64,000 nt of DNA from Siphonodentalium dalli (lineage: Eukaryota; Mollusca; Scaphopoda; Gadilida; Siphonodentaliidae), in the NCBI GenBank assembly GCA_032622095.1, contig CP136064.1:48614073-48678072 (forward strand), written 5' to 3'. Shown here piece by piece: positions 9,870-23,700 of this stretch. The notes under the pieces were generated by a model. The model did no database searches. It was not told the DNA's origin and was given only the letters and a program-made list of their open reading frames with translations. The translations under genes were made by a program, and so were the position numbers. How positions within the stretch are numbered: the first letter of the stretch is position 1; each line of letters starts with the position of its first letter.

Positions 9870-9994
9870 AAACGTTCGTACGGACGGACGGAAGGACGGA
9901 CGGACGGAAGGACGGACGGACAGAAGGACGGACGGATGGACGGAGGGCTCAACTATATACCCCCAAATCTCCATCGGAGATCGGGGGCATAATA
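9870..9994 (+). repeat. GACGG repeat with C-rich/G-rich tail hairpin
   Basis: About sixteen imperfect GACG(G) units (9888-9945), then ATATACCCCC, an inverted GATCGGGGGCATA, and a TAATAAT-like tail. The same end design occurs near 18695, 30540 and 57345. Confidence 0.7.
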
Positions 9995-10524
9995 ATATGG
10001 AACCTGTCCCGAAATCAGTCTTTATAGTGGGAATTCATAGTGACAAGTTAACAACACCATTCATTTGATCCATATTACATACATGGAGGATAAAGACAAA
10101 CACATACCCCCTCCCCAATATGGAGATAAAGTCAAAGTACGGTAAATAATAGTTTCGTTGTCCCGCCTGGGTCCCCAAGCACAATCAACGACGCACATGT
10201 TCACATTTCCCACCAAAATTATATTTTATAACACGCTGGCTAAAACTCTGTTCTGTACCTCATGGACTCTGCAGAGGGACCCATTAATTATGTACCGTAC
10301 GATAGCACGGGATCTCGGAGAAGGAGTAGTTTCATCCATGACTTGGTGAGAACCTCCTCCTTTTCACACCATCAACAATAGAGAACCACCACGAGACCCA
10401 CCAATGACCAAACTTCTCTGTCCTAGCCAATCAGAAAACAGCAGGACAATATCAAATGTAGGCATGATCACACCCAAACGCATTGGCTGAAACATCCTCA
10501 AACAAACAATAAGGCATAGATATA
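9995..10524. other. Intronic sequence, no gene
   Basis: No convincing gene. Short chance frames only. Confidence 0.35.
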
Positions 10525-10790
10525 TTCCATGATAATGTGGCAAGTGACAAAGGGCAAAGTGACAAGAGCAATGTGGCAATACTTTACGGAATTGGCAATG
10601 TGGCAAATATAATGACAATATGGCAATGGCACTGTGGCAATGACACTGTGGCAAGTGACAATGTGACAATAGCAATGTGGCAATGCTAAGTGGAAATGTC
10701 AATATAGAAAATATAATGACAATGTGGCAATGGCATGGTGGCAATTTGCAAGTGACAATGTAACAATAGCAATGTGGCAATGTCATATGA
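10525..10790. repeat. Degenerate minisatellite, CAATGTGGCAA unit
   Basis: About twenty imperfect copies of an 11-14 bp unit (GGCAATGTGGCAAGTGACAAT). Produces a His/Cys-rich chance frame on the minus strand. Confidence 0.85.
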
Positions 10791-11417
10791 AAAATGGCTT
10801 AGAGCTAAGAGCACCCAGGCTCCTCTTCTGGGTACTATTCTGGAAGGTTCTCTGGCCTGACAGGCTGGCACTTCTCAAGACCAAGCATATGAATCAAATC
10901 AACCTTCAACCTAACGTCAACCAAAAGTACAACAAGACAGCATGTAAGGACGAGCTCCACTCATTCTAATATCATCCTGATGCAGCCCTTCAGGCATGCA
11001 ACCAATGCTTCTCTCATCTCCAAATCATTACAACATCATTACATCCTGAAAAGTTACCCATTATTATGCTGTGGTTAAGCAGTCGATTAATTAGGGCATT
11101 AATATATTTCCATATTTTCATTGATAATGCTTGATTTTATATTTAGATTTATTCTCTATTTCTAACTAAATATGCATTTTCATGGATATGAATTTGTATG
11201 GAGGGCGGTGGTATCAAAAGAAACTTAAATGCAATATTACATTATGCCCTAATAACTACAAGATATTTTGAACATAAAATGGTAATTTTGTTGCAATTAA
11301 TCGATTCTGATAACTAAAGCGTATTTTGAAGAAATGCTGTTGTTGTTGTCTTGATGACATGGGGACCGTCTGATCAGATTGAGTACCTTTAATTATAAAA
11401 CTGATGGCCGTCTCAGT
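10791..11417. other. Intronic sequence with a family C remnant
   Basis: 11052-11101 matches one end of the palindromic family C (ctgtggttaag...gattaattagggcatta). Otherwise nothing recognised. Confidence 0.4.
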
Positions 11418-11558
11418 CCAAAATTCACCCTCTGGGAACCTCATTCTGCTGAGGTGTAAGCAGAATGAGGTCCCCAGAGGGTGAATTTGGTGAATTTACC
11501 AAATTCACCCTCTGGGGACCTCATTCTGCAAATGACAGACACCCTATTTCAAGGCTTG
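11418..11558. mobile_element. Family A MITE, internally rearranged
   Basis: Inverted halves meet at GAGGTGTAAGCAGAATGAGG. The right end reads GCAAATGACAGACACCC then TATTTCAAGGCTTG. Confidence 0.75.
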
Positions 11559-11674
11559 AGAACCATTAAGCTATGATTGATCTGAAATTTCCAACTTGGG
11601 ATGGTGCCATGCAGTCAGACAATTCTTCAATTCTTGAGGCAATTGACATCTAATTGAATACAAGGACAACTCAC

Positions 11675-11750
11675 CACATAACGACATGATGCTGCTTGAC
11701 TCCTCATGAATGAATTTCCTGGTGACAGCTTCTTCCATGATCTGTTTGAC
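11675..11750 (-). CDS. SGSM: SGSM-like coding exon 3
   Basis: 76 nt. Acceptor TTTCTTTTAAG before GTC (Val), donor GTGAGTTG at 11674 downward. Codes [20 protein letters not shown] and IMSLC plus the first base of the next codon (Gly or another G-codon; phase 1). This is the most strongly conserved part, at the start of the RUN domain. The next exon is not in the window, so intron 3 exceeds 11.6 kb. Confidence 0.88.
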
Positions 11751-14700
11751 CTTAAAAGAAACAGAAACGGAAAATGTCAATATTACTGTATCGAAGGTTG
11801 ACATTAACAAGGTGTTCTCTTTTTGTAAGTACGTATATAAATAACAAGGTTTTATAAATAGAGGATCTCACATGAGCTTCTATTTTATACGGAATTTATC
11901 AACCGAGTTCACTAAATTCGATTTGAACCGAGGTTTACTGAGGCTCAAATAGAATTTAGTGGACGAGGTTGATAAATTCCGTATAAAATAGAACGAGTTT
12001 GAGATACTTTTTATCACATGATCATATAATCGCTAAAATTTTATTGAAAAGAACAACAATTAACTGCAGCCAGCGAACATTGTCACAAAGAGCAGCGTGA
12101 CGTCATTGCACGCGACGATATTACACGTGTCTATTACGCTCGAATATTACATCGGAAAATAGTGCTAATCATGTGATAATAGGGTATATTAATTTGTAAG
12201 AGATAAATGTAGTCCAGCTGCCAAACCCCAATTTTTGGCCAATGGTTTTGTTTGTGTATAAAAAAAAATTCTTGGCAAATAGTCTAGTCTAGGCAGTGCT
12301 GGGGGTGACCGTCGCACGTCGGGGGAATTTATGTGACCATCATTTTGTTATTGGAAAATTATTCTAGTTTTCAAATTCAAAGGGCGCCGAGCCGAAACAG
12401 GTGACAAAATATAAATTTTCGCTATATTTCATAGGGCACACTACCAAAAAATAGACATATTTTCAGCAGTTTGACAGGCAATAGACATCGGCTTACCGGG
12501 CATCAAACACAACATTGTTTTTTGCTTTCATTCTGATTTCGTGACTTCACGGTAAAGTATGTAGTGTGACGTGTCAAAAATTCATGGCGATGTTGTTCCT
12601 ACCTGTCTTATATATTTCCAATACGCGTTTCCCGAGTTAAATTAGCAGGCATATAAATTGCGTGCATGGTATCCTCCTGCATGCATAAATATGTTGGCAG
12701 GGGACTTGTTTATGTCGAGTCAATACGGTATACAATAGGAACTTTATTTTTATTTTGGAAATTGATGATCCTACGTGGATTCAAATTGAAGAAGACAGAA
12801 AAAACCCGACTTATCTAGACTATTATACTCATTATTATTATTAAGTATAAAGTTTTCTGTTATATTCGGTGTTGCATTCTGTGCCCGCATTGTGTTTTTT
12901 TTTTTTGTGGTTTGTCTTTGGTGCGTGTTGTCCCGTTCCCATTGCCCGATCAGAGATTAACAATACCAGGATTCAACAGCAAATGAGCATTAGTGTCGGT
13001 GTCTCAAACGTTCATATATAATAGATTACGTATATAGGACATTCAGTGTTGTATACATCAGCCTCAATTTAAAAATATTTCACTACATAATATGGGGTCC
13101 AGAACTGTAAAAGTTTACTGTTGTATAATTTTGGGACCCCAATTACTGAACATTGAACATTCCACTGTTCACAAAGAAATTTAACTGTATGGGGCAAAGG
13201 AAAACATCTGAACATGCAGGTCTGAAGTCACGAATACCCGAACTATATATATATTGTCAAGTTGCGTGTCCATATTGGACGCGTTATTCAGCGACTAAAG
13301 GAATTCAAGATTATTGCGCAGCCATGCGTTATTCCGTGGTCACTAAAATCAGTCATGAACCAGGTGGTTTCTGTAACTGCGGGTGTCTTTGTAATCTTCA
13401 GACAAAGCTGGTGAGGAAATTGTGGCTTTTGTCTACATGTCTTGTTACCAGGACTGCATGGATAATAATCATGAAGCCATACACGTTTAAACATGTCCCG
13501 TTTGAATTTACACTAGGAGTATACAAAATATTATCTTTACTTCCAATCGGTATCAATCATGAACGCTCTTTGACACTTTGGATATTAAGGTATTATTTAG
13601 CAGATTGCTCTTTATCATAAGTAATATTTTGAGTTTTGTAGTTTAATATGACCAGTATCAGCTGGGTTGGGCCATCTTAAAATTTATTTGGTTTCTTTCT
13701 TGACTTATTGGCTGTTATATAGCTATAAGCTTGCATTAATTATGTCATCAGAAAGCTCATATGCTTATATCAGGTAATTATAAATGAATACTACCGGGGG
13801 TAAATACCGTTCGTGTTTCTCTGTCGATTTGTTTAAAATGCTCACTTTATGCTTATTTTGAATGTTTCTAAAAACATGGCAAGAAGTACGTAATTCTCTC
13901 AAAATATAATGGTCTTTCTTCTAAATATGCACTCACATTGATGGACCCATGCTCAAAGTTACCCCCACGTTTTGCGTAACATTTTTCAAACTGATATATA
14001 TGAGGAGTGTTTATCAAAGTAATGCCATTGCTGAAATATCTTGCACCAAATCATAAGCATAAAGCTATGAATTTGATTCATATGTATTGTTTGTGCGCTG
14101 CATGTGCATGTGAGTAGAACATGTGACCGGTTACCTAAAGCATATGATAGCTATAATAAGATCCGTAAAATGCTACATACAACAATCACAATAAAACAAT
14201 TGTTATTTTTTTCAGATTTGTCTTTTAATATTTTTGTATTACTACTGTCATCATGTCGAAAAGATCTTTAGAAACATCCATCATAAATAAACTCGCAGTC
14301 TCGCACAAATATAAACAAAGACTCCGCGGCACTGCCGAATTCTGGCCCAACTTAGCAGTGCGTGGCGTTACGGTTCGTACCTTTCTTATTGAAGAGCTCC
14401 TGGAATTTAGCGAACTCGGGAATCCGCTATTGGTAAACTAATCGACAAAAACTTAACCCTCACCCCAATTTTACAAATATCCACTTATATGCATCCATGC
14501 AGGTTGTGTCCAATAAAACATTGACAATGCACATGTTATGCTGTCATACTGGGTAGAACCCTCTGGGACACGGAGAATGTAAGATTTCGTTCAAATCCTA
14601 GATTAGGAAGGTAATAAAATCCAATATGGCCACCAAGTTTTATATTGACACTCTGTACACAACGAGTTTGCACACCGGACTAGAACATCGCAAGTGCTTT

Positions 14701-17700
14701 ATTGGTACTGATCTTTATTTCATAGAGGCTGTATCATAATATGTATAAGGCAACTGGTTACATAAAACCGATGATGGAGATAAACAAAAATTATGGCCAT
14801 AATACTCAAAAATGTTTCGATAAAACAACTGGCTTCTGAGTTGCAAGAGAATCTGCATGTTAAGAGTTTTGAACCTTATTCGTTTGTACATATATGTCTT
14901 TGTGGATTATATGATCCGAATCCGATAAGACTATTGGCATTGAGATAGTAAATGTTCATTAAATTTTTCTCAAAATCGACATGCAATGCCAAATTGCCAC
15001 AATGGGACTGTGTTTCAACCTGACATCCATTTTGTGGTAAACAAGTCAATGTTCTGCTTGACGATGAAACTGTTGACTTTTACATTAGTAGAACAAGAAT
15101 TGAAGCTACAATGCCGACTAAATATACATATTCAATCCTCGTTAACCAATGCAGGTGCCCCATGGTAATAGCTCATTAGACCTGCTTGTATAAGCCGTCA
15201 AGTGATGACAACCAATTTTGAATCCTGATAAGTGCGGGTAAGTTATGTCTACAAAGGATGGATAACTTAATTTATATATCTCGTCAATTTTGTCAATTGC
15301 TCACAAATTTCTCATCCTTGACTGGAGATTCCTGAAATTTTGCGAAAACCCTGTGCCAATGCATTCTCTTCTATATGTGAGCCTCCCATAGGGAGCCTAG
15401 CATATATAACAGAATACATTGGCCTAACAATATTTACCTTGACCTTGTAAGCCAGTGGGAGGCTCACATATATAAGTGTATGCACTGGCACAGGATCTTT
15501 AATGCCACACCATCGCAACTCCCGTCGTGAAAGGGTTAAATACCGGTTGTCGATACCAAAACTATCAGAACAAATACAACGTACTTTTGGTCTCAAATTT
15601 ACAACTAATATTGTGTCAGGCATGAAATTTCTGACTGTTGAAAATTTTGGCTAAAGTTGGGTAGCGATGGTAATTATTCCCCCATTCATTCAATGTGCAA
15701 TGCACAACATAAAATCAAGATTGAGTTTAGTGTGCCTGTCATTTGCAGAAAGAGGTCAACAGAGGGTGAATTTAGTGACAATATCCTGCATACATAGATT
15801 CTATTCCTTTTATAGTTTAGTTTCCCTCCCCAAATTGACAGACAACACATTGCATAATCAGGTTCCCAATGGGTGTACATCACAATATTCACCATTTGGG
15901 AACTTCAATCTGAGTCTATGTCTCCCATGGCAGATGAGGTCATGCAGAATGAGGTCCCCAGAGGGTGAATTTGGTGATGCTAGCCCGCTATGTGGGATAG
16001 CATCAGTAAATTCACCCTCTGGGGACCTCATTCTGCAAATGACCTCAGGATTGCATAAAATTGCGAACATTCAATGGCTCCTGATCACTCCAGCGAGAGG
16101 AATGAATATTGGCTAACTCCCATTTGGGACATGTCTGTTTCTTCCAGATGGATGCTTTTAATACCATGTAAGGGTCACTGATTTTGGTCCTATCCTATCT
16201 CTATACCGTCAAATATGATTAATATAGTTTGTCGGCATTGCACTTGTTGTATTGACAGCCGGGAATAAAATATGTTTAAAATAATCTCCACGCATCATTG
16301 GCTAAGTTGTATATATACATAAATTACCATACATTAGTGGGCTTGTTTGCCTATCCATGTTCTCCTTACCAGGTGTGATTTTAAAACTATTGATAACGGA
16401 TTCAATAAGTGACTTAACCCTTTACCCAACAAACCGGCCACAACCGGCCAAATAAAGCTTCAACAGCCTAAAATATCTTCGGTCTGTCTCAATAGAACCA
16501 TACACATATGGATATCATTGGAACCGGCTCCTTGACCACATTGTGATAGTTACAGTTATGCCCTGTGCCAATGCATTCTCTTATATATGCGAGTCGACCA
16601 TAGGTCGCCTCGCATATATAAGAGAATGCATTGGCCTAAAAAAAATCTTTTTTTAACACTTTTTACCATTTTTTCTTACATTCTTTAACAATTTTATAAT
16701 TTTTAATGTGTTAAGCCAATGCATTCTCTTATATATGCGAGGCGACCTATGGTCGACTCGCATATATAAGAGAATGCATTGGCACAGGGCCCTTCTGTTG
16801 GGTAAAGGGTTAATGTATAAAGTAACCTGAAATTGTTGAAATATTTTATAAAGCTTTATGAAGCTTATGTACTTTTTTGCAACAAAATTGCTTTGCCTGA
16901 AGTCTGATACAATGTTGGTTCTCATACTGATCAAGTTTAACCGTTTCATGATGGGAGCCGCGTACTGGTGGAGCATTAAAGATACTGTGGCACTGAGTGT
17001 GCCATGCACATATAGGAGAGTCTCTTTTGGGAGAAGATGGCTCCTATTAAAAGAACAGTGAATTGGGGAACCTCGTTTACGATTTAACCACGCCTCCGTA
17101 ATTACTTCCTAGATACTGTCGCTAACTCTTGCAAGCGCTGGCGTCTGGGCGATTTATGAGGCTGTGAGCTACAGCGAGTGCATGGTGCTAATTGCCAGAA
17201 TTGTTTGGGCATAAAATAAAAAACGATATATAAAGGAGGGAAACAATATAATGTTTTGATATGATTTAAGACTGACTCAATTAAATGTGTCAGGACACGT
17301 CTGCACACAATAATAATTAATAATGTGCCAGACAAAAATTATGCGAAATTATTTCGTCCTAAGTGATTTCTTTTTATTGGGTGTGAGTGAAATTCACACG
17401 GTATATATTTAGCAAGTAACAGGCCCTACCCAGCCAGACATGTCAGTTTCTTAAAAGCAATGATAACACCAATGGCGTCAGATTCTCTCAGAAATCAGTG
17501 CACGCTCTAATAAGATTTTGCAACAATTTGACAACCAATCATCTGAGTAATGCGTCGGCTTTTATCTTTGATGTACCTGGTGTGACGCCACACAAAGGAA
17601 ACCAAAACAAACTGTATGTTTGTAGTAACATACAGAAAGATGATATCATGTGACAATTAATAAACAGTCGTCACTCTGTTTAAGGGGAATTGTATACTAA

Positions 17701-20700
17701 ATCCAGCCATTTACAGTACAGCCCTAAATAATCGACTCCTTAACCACAGCAGAATTATGGGTAATTTTTCAGTATTTAGTCGGAAATATGGCATGTTGCC
17801 ATTCATCGAAAAGCTCTCGGTGAAAGCTTTCTGATGAATGGCAACAAGCCATATTTCCGACTAAATCCTGAAATATTACCCACAATTCTGCTGTGGTTAA
17901 GGAGTCGATTATTTAGAGCATTACTGTATGGGAACATCTCCTTTTATACTCAACAGAATAATATGCAATAAATGAATAAATTTGAGCTATGGATTAGTGC
18001 AAAATACACTTGTGTGCTCTATGGACGATGCAATCAACATGGTAATTATAATTAAAACTAGAGGTGTGACTGTCCCAATGGGACTACGGATACCCCCCTG
18101 TTTTTAAAATACTAAGATGTTTCACATGTCAGTAAACATTTAGTTAAAATAATAAAATAATAAAACAGTTCCCATTGCAAGGTGTACAACCATAACCCTA
18201 ATCTTAAACCTATTGACCGAAAAATGTAGGAATAAAAGCTTGGACAAAATTATGTATGTTGCGAAAAAAATTCTAAGTCGAAAAAGGGGAATAACTCCAC
18301 ACAAAAAATGTCGGACAGACATCATAATCGCAGGTGCACAGGTTCCCATGGTACTAAATATCAGTGCTAAGATTAAAAAACATTGACCGAAAAATGTAGG
18401 AATAAAAGCTCAGACAAAATTATGCATGTTGCAAAAAAAGTTTCTAAGTCGAAAAAGGGGGATAACTCCACCAAAAAATGTCGGACAGACGTCATAATCA
18501 CAGGTTCCCATGGTGGTTGATGTCTGTACCAAGTTTCAAGGAAATTGATAAAAAAAATGACTGAGAAAAACTCCAGTCAAATTTGTGTCCACGGACGGAT
18601 GACGGACGACGGACGGATGGACGGCGGACAGACGACGGACAAGCTGACTCCAGTATACCCCCCCTAACTTCGTTGCGGGGGGGGGGGGGGTATAATTAAT
18701 CTATGACTCCAGTCATAAAATCATTTTCATTATAATTACCATGTTGTTTATCTCCTTCCTAGAGCGCTTGTCCCATTCTGCTGGTAGGTAAACCAGCTAA
18801 GATATTGGGACAGACAGATGCTGTGTTTACACAGCATCTCACAGCATCTGTCTATCCCAATATCTTAGCTGGTTCACCTACCAGCAGACTGGGATTAGTA
18901 GAGCACAAGAGTGTATTTTGCACTAATCCATGGCTCAAATTCATTAATTTATGGCATATATTCTGTTGTTTATAAAAGGAGATGGTCCCATAAATGGCCG
19001 GATTTAAGGAAATGATATAAAATATGTTGTAATTAATATTGACTTACCTCCTTCTTGACTGCACGCAAGAGCTTCTGCCGTACCTCATCATCTGAAATAT
19101 ATTTTTTTTAAAGTAATTATATTGTAATGAATGCATACATCTACATGTAAATGAATGTAATGTAGTGAACATATTTTGATGAAATCATATTTTCTAATTT
19201 TTCTGGCTTCTTCTATAATCTTTGGAATCCAGGGTTCATCTCACCACAGTCTTAGTAAATCCGCTCAATATTAGCCTTCATTCAATATGAATATTTATTG
19301 ACTGACAAGCCTGGATATAGTGTGTCTGTCAATTGCAGAATGAGGTCCCCAGAGGGTGAATTTAGTGATATTATCCAGCACAGTGGGCTAGCATCCAAGC
19401 CTTGAAATAGGGTGTCTGTCATTTGCAGAATGAGGTCCCCAGAGGGTGAATTTAGTGATGCTACCCCGCATATTTATACAGTAATACCCTAAGTAATCGA
19501 CTCCTTAACCACAGCAGAATTATGGGTAACTTTTCAGGATTTAGTCGGAAATATGGCTTGTTGCCATTCATCGGAAAGCTCTCGGGGTAGCGGGCTAGCA
19601 TCACCAAATTCACCCTCTGGGGACCTCATTCTGCTTACACCTCAACTATGCGGGGTAGCATCACTAAATTCACCCTCTGGGGACCTCATTCTGCAAATGA
19701 GACACCCTATTTCAAGGCTTGCTAGCATCACCAAATTTACCATCTGGGAACCTCATTCTGCTTAAGCCTCATCATCTGGGAAGTATCTATAGTCTCAAAT
19801 TAACTTTGTTTTTAGTTACCTTATCCCTTCTCTTCAGTTTCTATATCCCCAAATTTGCAGAATATTAAAAGCATAATCAAGGTGACTAAATGGTGAACAT
19901 CACCAACTTCAACAGGGTATCTTCAATCTGATCCTAGGTCTCCAATAGCAGTTGAAGACTGAGCAGAATGAGGTCCCCAGAGGGTGACTTTGGTGATGCT
20001 AGCCCACTGTGAGGGATAGCGTAACTAAATTTACCCTCTGGGGACCTCATTCTGCAAATGTCAGACACACTATATACATATATATCAACTTCAAATAAAA
20101 GGAGAAACTTGAGATATAAGAGTTTTAATTTAGGAATTATAAGATGACCTGATATTCATTGACAGTTCAACAAAACTACCATGTATCTACCATACTTGTG
20201 ACACAAGGTATTCCTGGAGAGAAGTCTTCGCAAAAGTTGCAACGATCTATCTGATTTTGGGACTAAACCCTGAAAGTCCAATTCTAAATTCTAAATCCAT
20301 TTTATCTATCAAATTTGTCCTGTGTTTACCATTTGTCTTACGTTGTAAAATGAAATGCTCTTCAATTTTCATACTCATACATTCTGCACACTTTGATATC
20401 TGGTTTGGGTTGCTTTTGTCTATCTTTCTCAATATTTCTATAGAATGACCATTTTCCAAAGAGCGGTTAAATATCTTGTAGACGATTTGGATACTCTAAA
20501 ATTTAGATAAACTGAAATTGTCACATCAATTTGATATCTAATTTACTACATATGTCACATACTTTTTCAAATAAATATATAAGATGGTAAGATGGTTTTT
20601 CATGAGTGCTTATGATCAGGTCATCTACATGTACATTGTCGTCCTTGATACAGTTCTGTTCAATGTTAAATTTAGTCATAGCAGACTAAACCCTTCCATG

Positions 20701-23700
20701 ATTGGAGCTTCCTGAGATTTTGCGAAAACCTGTACCAATGCATTCACTTATATATACGAGTCTCCCAAAGGGAGCCTCGCATATATAAGAGAATGAGTTG
20801 ACCTAACAATATTTACCTTGACCGTGTAAGCCAATGCATTCTCTTATATATGTCAGGCTCCATATGGGAGACTTGTATACATAAGAGAATGCACTCGAAC
20901 ATGATATTTAATGCTGCACCAGACCAGTGCAACTCACGTTACTCACGTCATCAAAGGGTTTACTTAATAGCCGAATATCCCTGATTAGATAGTATTTATC
21001 TACTTCATATATTCCATTGACGCTCGCTCATGTGGGTTTTCTCGACTAGAATGACGATGCACTAACCCTTCCATGACGGGATTTTCCTGAAATTTCAGTA
21101 GAAATTTTGCGAAATCCTGTGCCAATGCATTCTCTTATATATGCGAGTCTCCAATAGGGAGCCTCGAATATATAAGAGAATGCATTGGCCTAACAATATC
21201 TACATTGACCTTGTAAGCCAGTGCATTCTCTTATATATGCAAGGTTACCTATGTGAGACTCTCATATATAAGAGAATGCACTGGTACATGATATTTGATG
21301 CTGCATGATGGGAGTTTCCTGAAATTTTGCGAAAACCCTGTGCCAATGCATTATCTGATATATGCGAGTCTCCCATAGGGAGTCTCACATATATAAGAAA
21401 ATACATAGGCCTAACAATATTTATCTTAACCTTGTAAGTCCTGCATTCTCTTATATATGCAATGCTCCCTATGGGAATCTCACATACATGTATATAAGAA
21501 AATGCTCTAGCATATATCTTTAATGCTGCACCAACGCAGCTCCTAACATGCAAGTGTTAATATTAAATTTTTCATATAAAGCTATGGTTTGAATATGATT
21601 GACAGGTACAATATTGCATTCATGTTAATTATTGTTGCCGCTCCCAAAAACTATTCATCTAATAAAGTACACATCACCTTTGCTACAGTTGATGTGATTG
21701 AGAAATATGTCATGATGACATTTCGTTTGACCTTATTTGGAGTTCTGTGTGTGACTGCTGTTGTTATCTCACATGAGGCTAACCCTTTCCAAACTAAGTA
21801 CTCATTGACGATTAGTTCCCAAGCTTAAATATGTTTCACTCTCTGGACACTGGAATAATGTTAATCAGTAGCCTACTTAAGACACAGGGATGTGGTTAGA
21901 GGGTGTACATTTGGTGGGTATTTAACTTAAATTTCCAACTGCAACCTGCAGCCCCCCCCCCCCCCCAACCTGAACTGGACCGAAATTTCCAAGTCCAAAA
22001 TTTCCAACTAATATTGTGTATGCATGGCATATTCAACTTTTGAAAATTTTGTTAAAAGTTTACTCCCAAAACTCATGTATGTCACCACATCACCACTCAC
22101 ACCTATTTGGACCTATTGGTGAGCAAAAAAGAACCAGTTAACAATTATGAATATATCAAATCCACAGGGGCTTTCGTTAAATATATAGTTGTGAAATCAA
22201 TTTAATAATTTTTTATACACCTATTTTAATGACAAGCCAATGTGGTCGATTCAATCTAAAGAACACTGAAAATTGTTAAATTAGAGGAATGTATAGAAAC
22301 CTGAACGTATTGAAGACATAGAGGATCTCTTAACCCTTTACCCAACCAAGCGGCCAAAAACGCCCAAATAAAGCTTCAACAGCCTAAAATATCTTCGGTC
22401 TGTCTCAATAACACCATACAAATATGGATATCATTGGAACTGGTTCATTGACCACATTGTGATGGTTACAGTTATGCCCTGTGCCAATGCATTCTCTTAT
22501 ATATGCGAGTCGACCATAGGTCGCCTCGCATATATAAGAGAATGCATTGGCCTAAAAAAATATTTTATAATATTTTTCTACATTCTTTGACAATTTTATC
22601 ATTTTTAATATGTTAAGCCAATGCATTCTCTTATATATGCGAGGCGACCTATGGTCGACTCGCATATATAAGAGAATGCATTGGCACAGGGCCGTTCTGT
22701 TGGGTAAAGGGTTAATGAGTCCCAATTCTATACGAAATTTATTAACCGAGTGCACTAAATTCAATTCGAGTCTGCAAATAGTATGTCTGTCATTTGCAGA
22801 ATGAGGTCCCCAGAGGGTGAATTTAGTGATGCTATCCCGCAAGGTGGACTAGCATCACCAAATTTACCCTCTGGGAACCTCATTGTACTTAGGCCTCAAC
22901 TACTATGGGAGACCAAGGATCAGATTTAAATTCCCCAGTTGGATGTTGGTGATGTTCACCATTAGGCACCTCAATTATGTATTTTATCTTCAGAAAATTA
23001 GGGGATATAGAAGACATCCCAAAAGGGAAAAAGTGACTGAAAACAATGTTAATTTGAGACTATAGATACTTCCCAGAAGATGAGGCCTAAGCAGAATGAT
23101 GTCCCCAAAGGATGAATTTTGTGATGCTAGCCTGCTGTGCGGGGCAGCGTCACTAAATTCGCCCTCTGGGGGACCTCATTCTGCAAATGACAGACACCCA
23201 CTATTTGCAAGCATGAAGACAATGCATTATGGTTGCTAGCAACATATGACATATCCCAGACAACTACAGTAATGCTCTAAGTAATCGACTTCTTAACCAC
23301 AGCAGAATTATGGGTAACTTTGCAGGATTTAGTTGGAAATATGGCAACAAGCCATATTTCCGACTAAATCCTGAAAAGTTACCCATAATTCTGCTGTGGT
23401 TAAGAAGTCGATTACTTAGAGCATTACTGTAACTTCCCATTGGTCTCCATTTGTTAATCAAATCAGATCAATCATTTTACCTCCGGCAGGAAACCTGGAG
23501 TACTTAATTATGCTTAAGCACAATATCATTACAACCAATATGCTAGTACAATTAAGTATATACTGATTAACCGCTAATAATTTGTGCTTGATATTTTTTG
23601 TCCTCAAAGGCTCATAATCATCTATAAATTGATTACACAATCAATCATGGCAGCCCTATTATTGTCCAGCATTATTGTGTCACCATTTAAGGCATTATAT

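Larger units (their letters stand above)
17697..19012. mobile_element. Long-TIR composite element with three nested insertions
   Basis: Outer arms pair: left 17697-18055 (AAATCCAGCCATTTA, AACATCTCCTTTTATA, GCAAAATACACTTGTG, ATGGTAATTATAAT) with right 18715-19012 in reverse order and complement. The left arm is split by a palindromic family C element, the loop holds a GACGG repeat, and the right arm is split by a hairpin MITE (18768-18895). Reading the insertions outwards gives their relative order. No transposase. Confidence 0.7.

Noticed and set aside
9870-9994. Helitron 3' end (hairpin near the terminus)
   Set aside because: The terminal hairpin is followed by a TAATAAT-like tail, not CTRR, and no TC start was found at the other side.
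10364-10871. Cys/His-rich minus-strand frames that resemble a repeat protein
   Set aside because: Caused by the CAATGTGGCAA minisatellite.
13153-13620. 155-residue plus-strand open frame as a gene
   Set aside because: It lies in an intron of the opposite-strand gene, has no recognisable motif, no splice or promoter support, and a composition expected of AT-rich chance frames.
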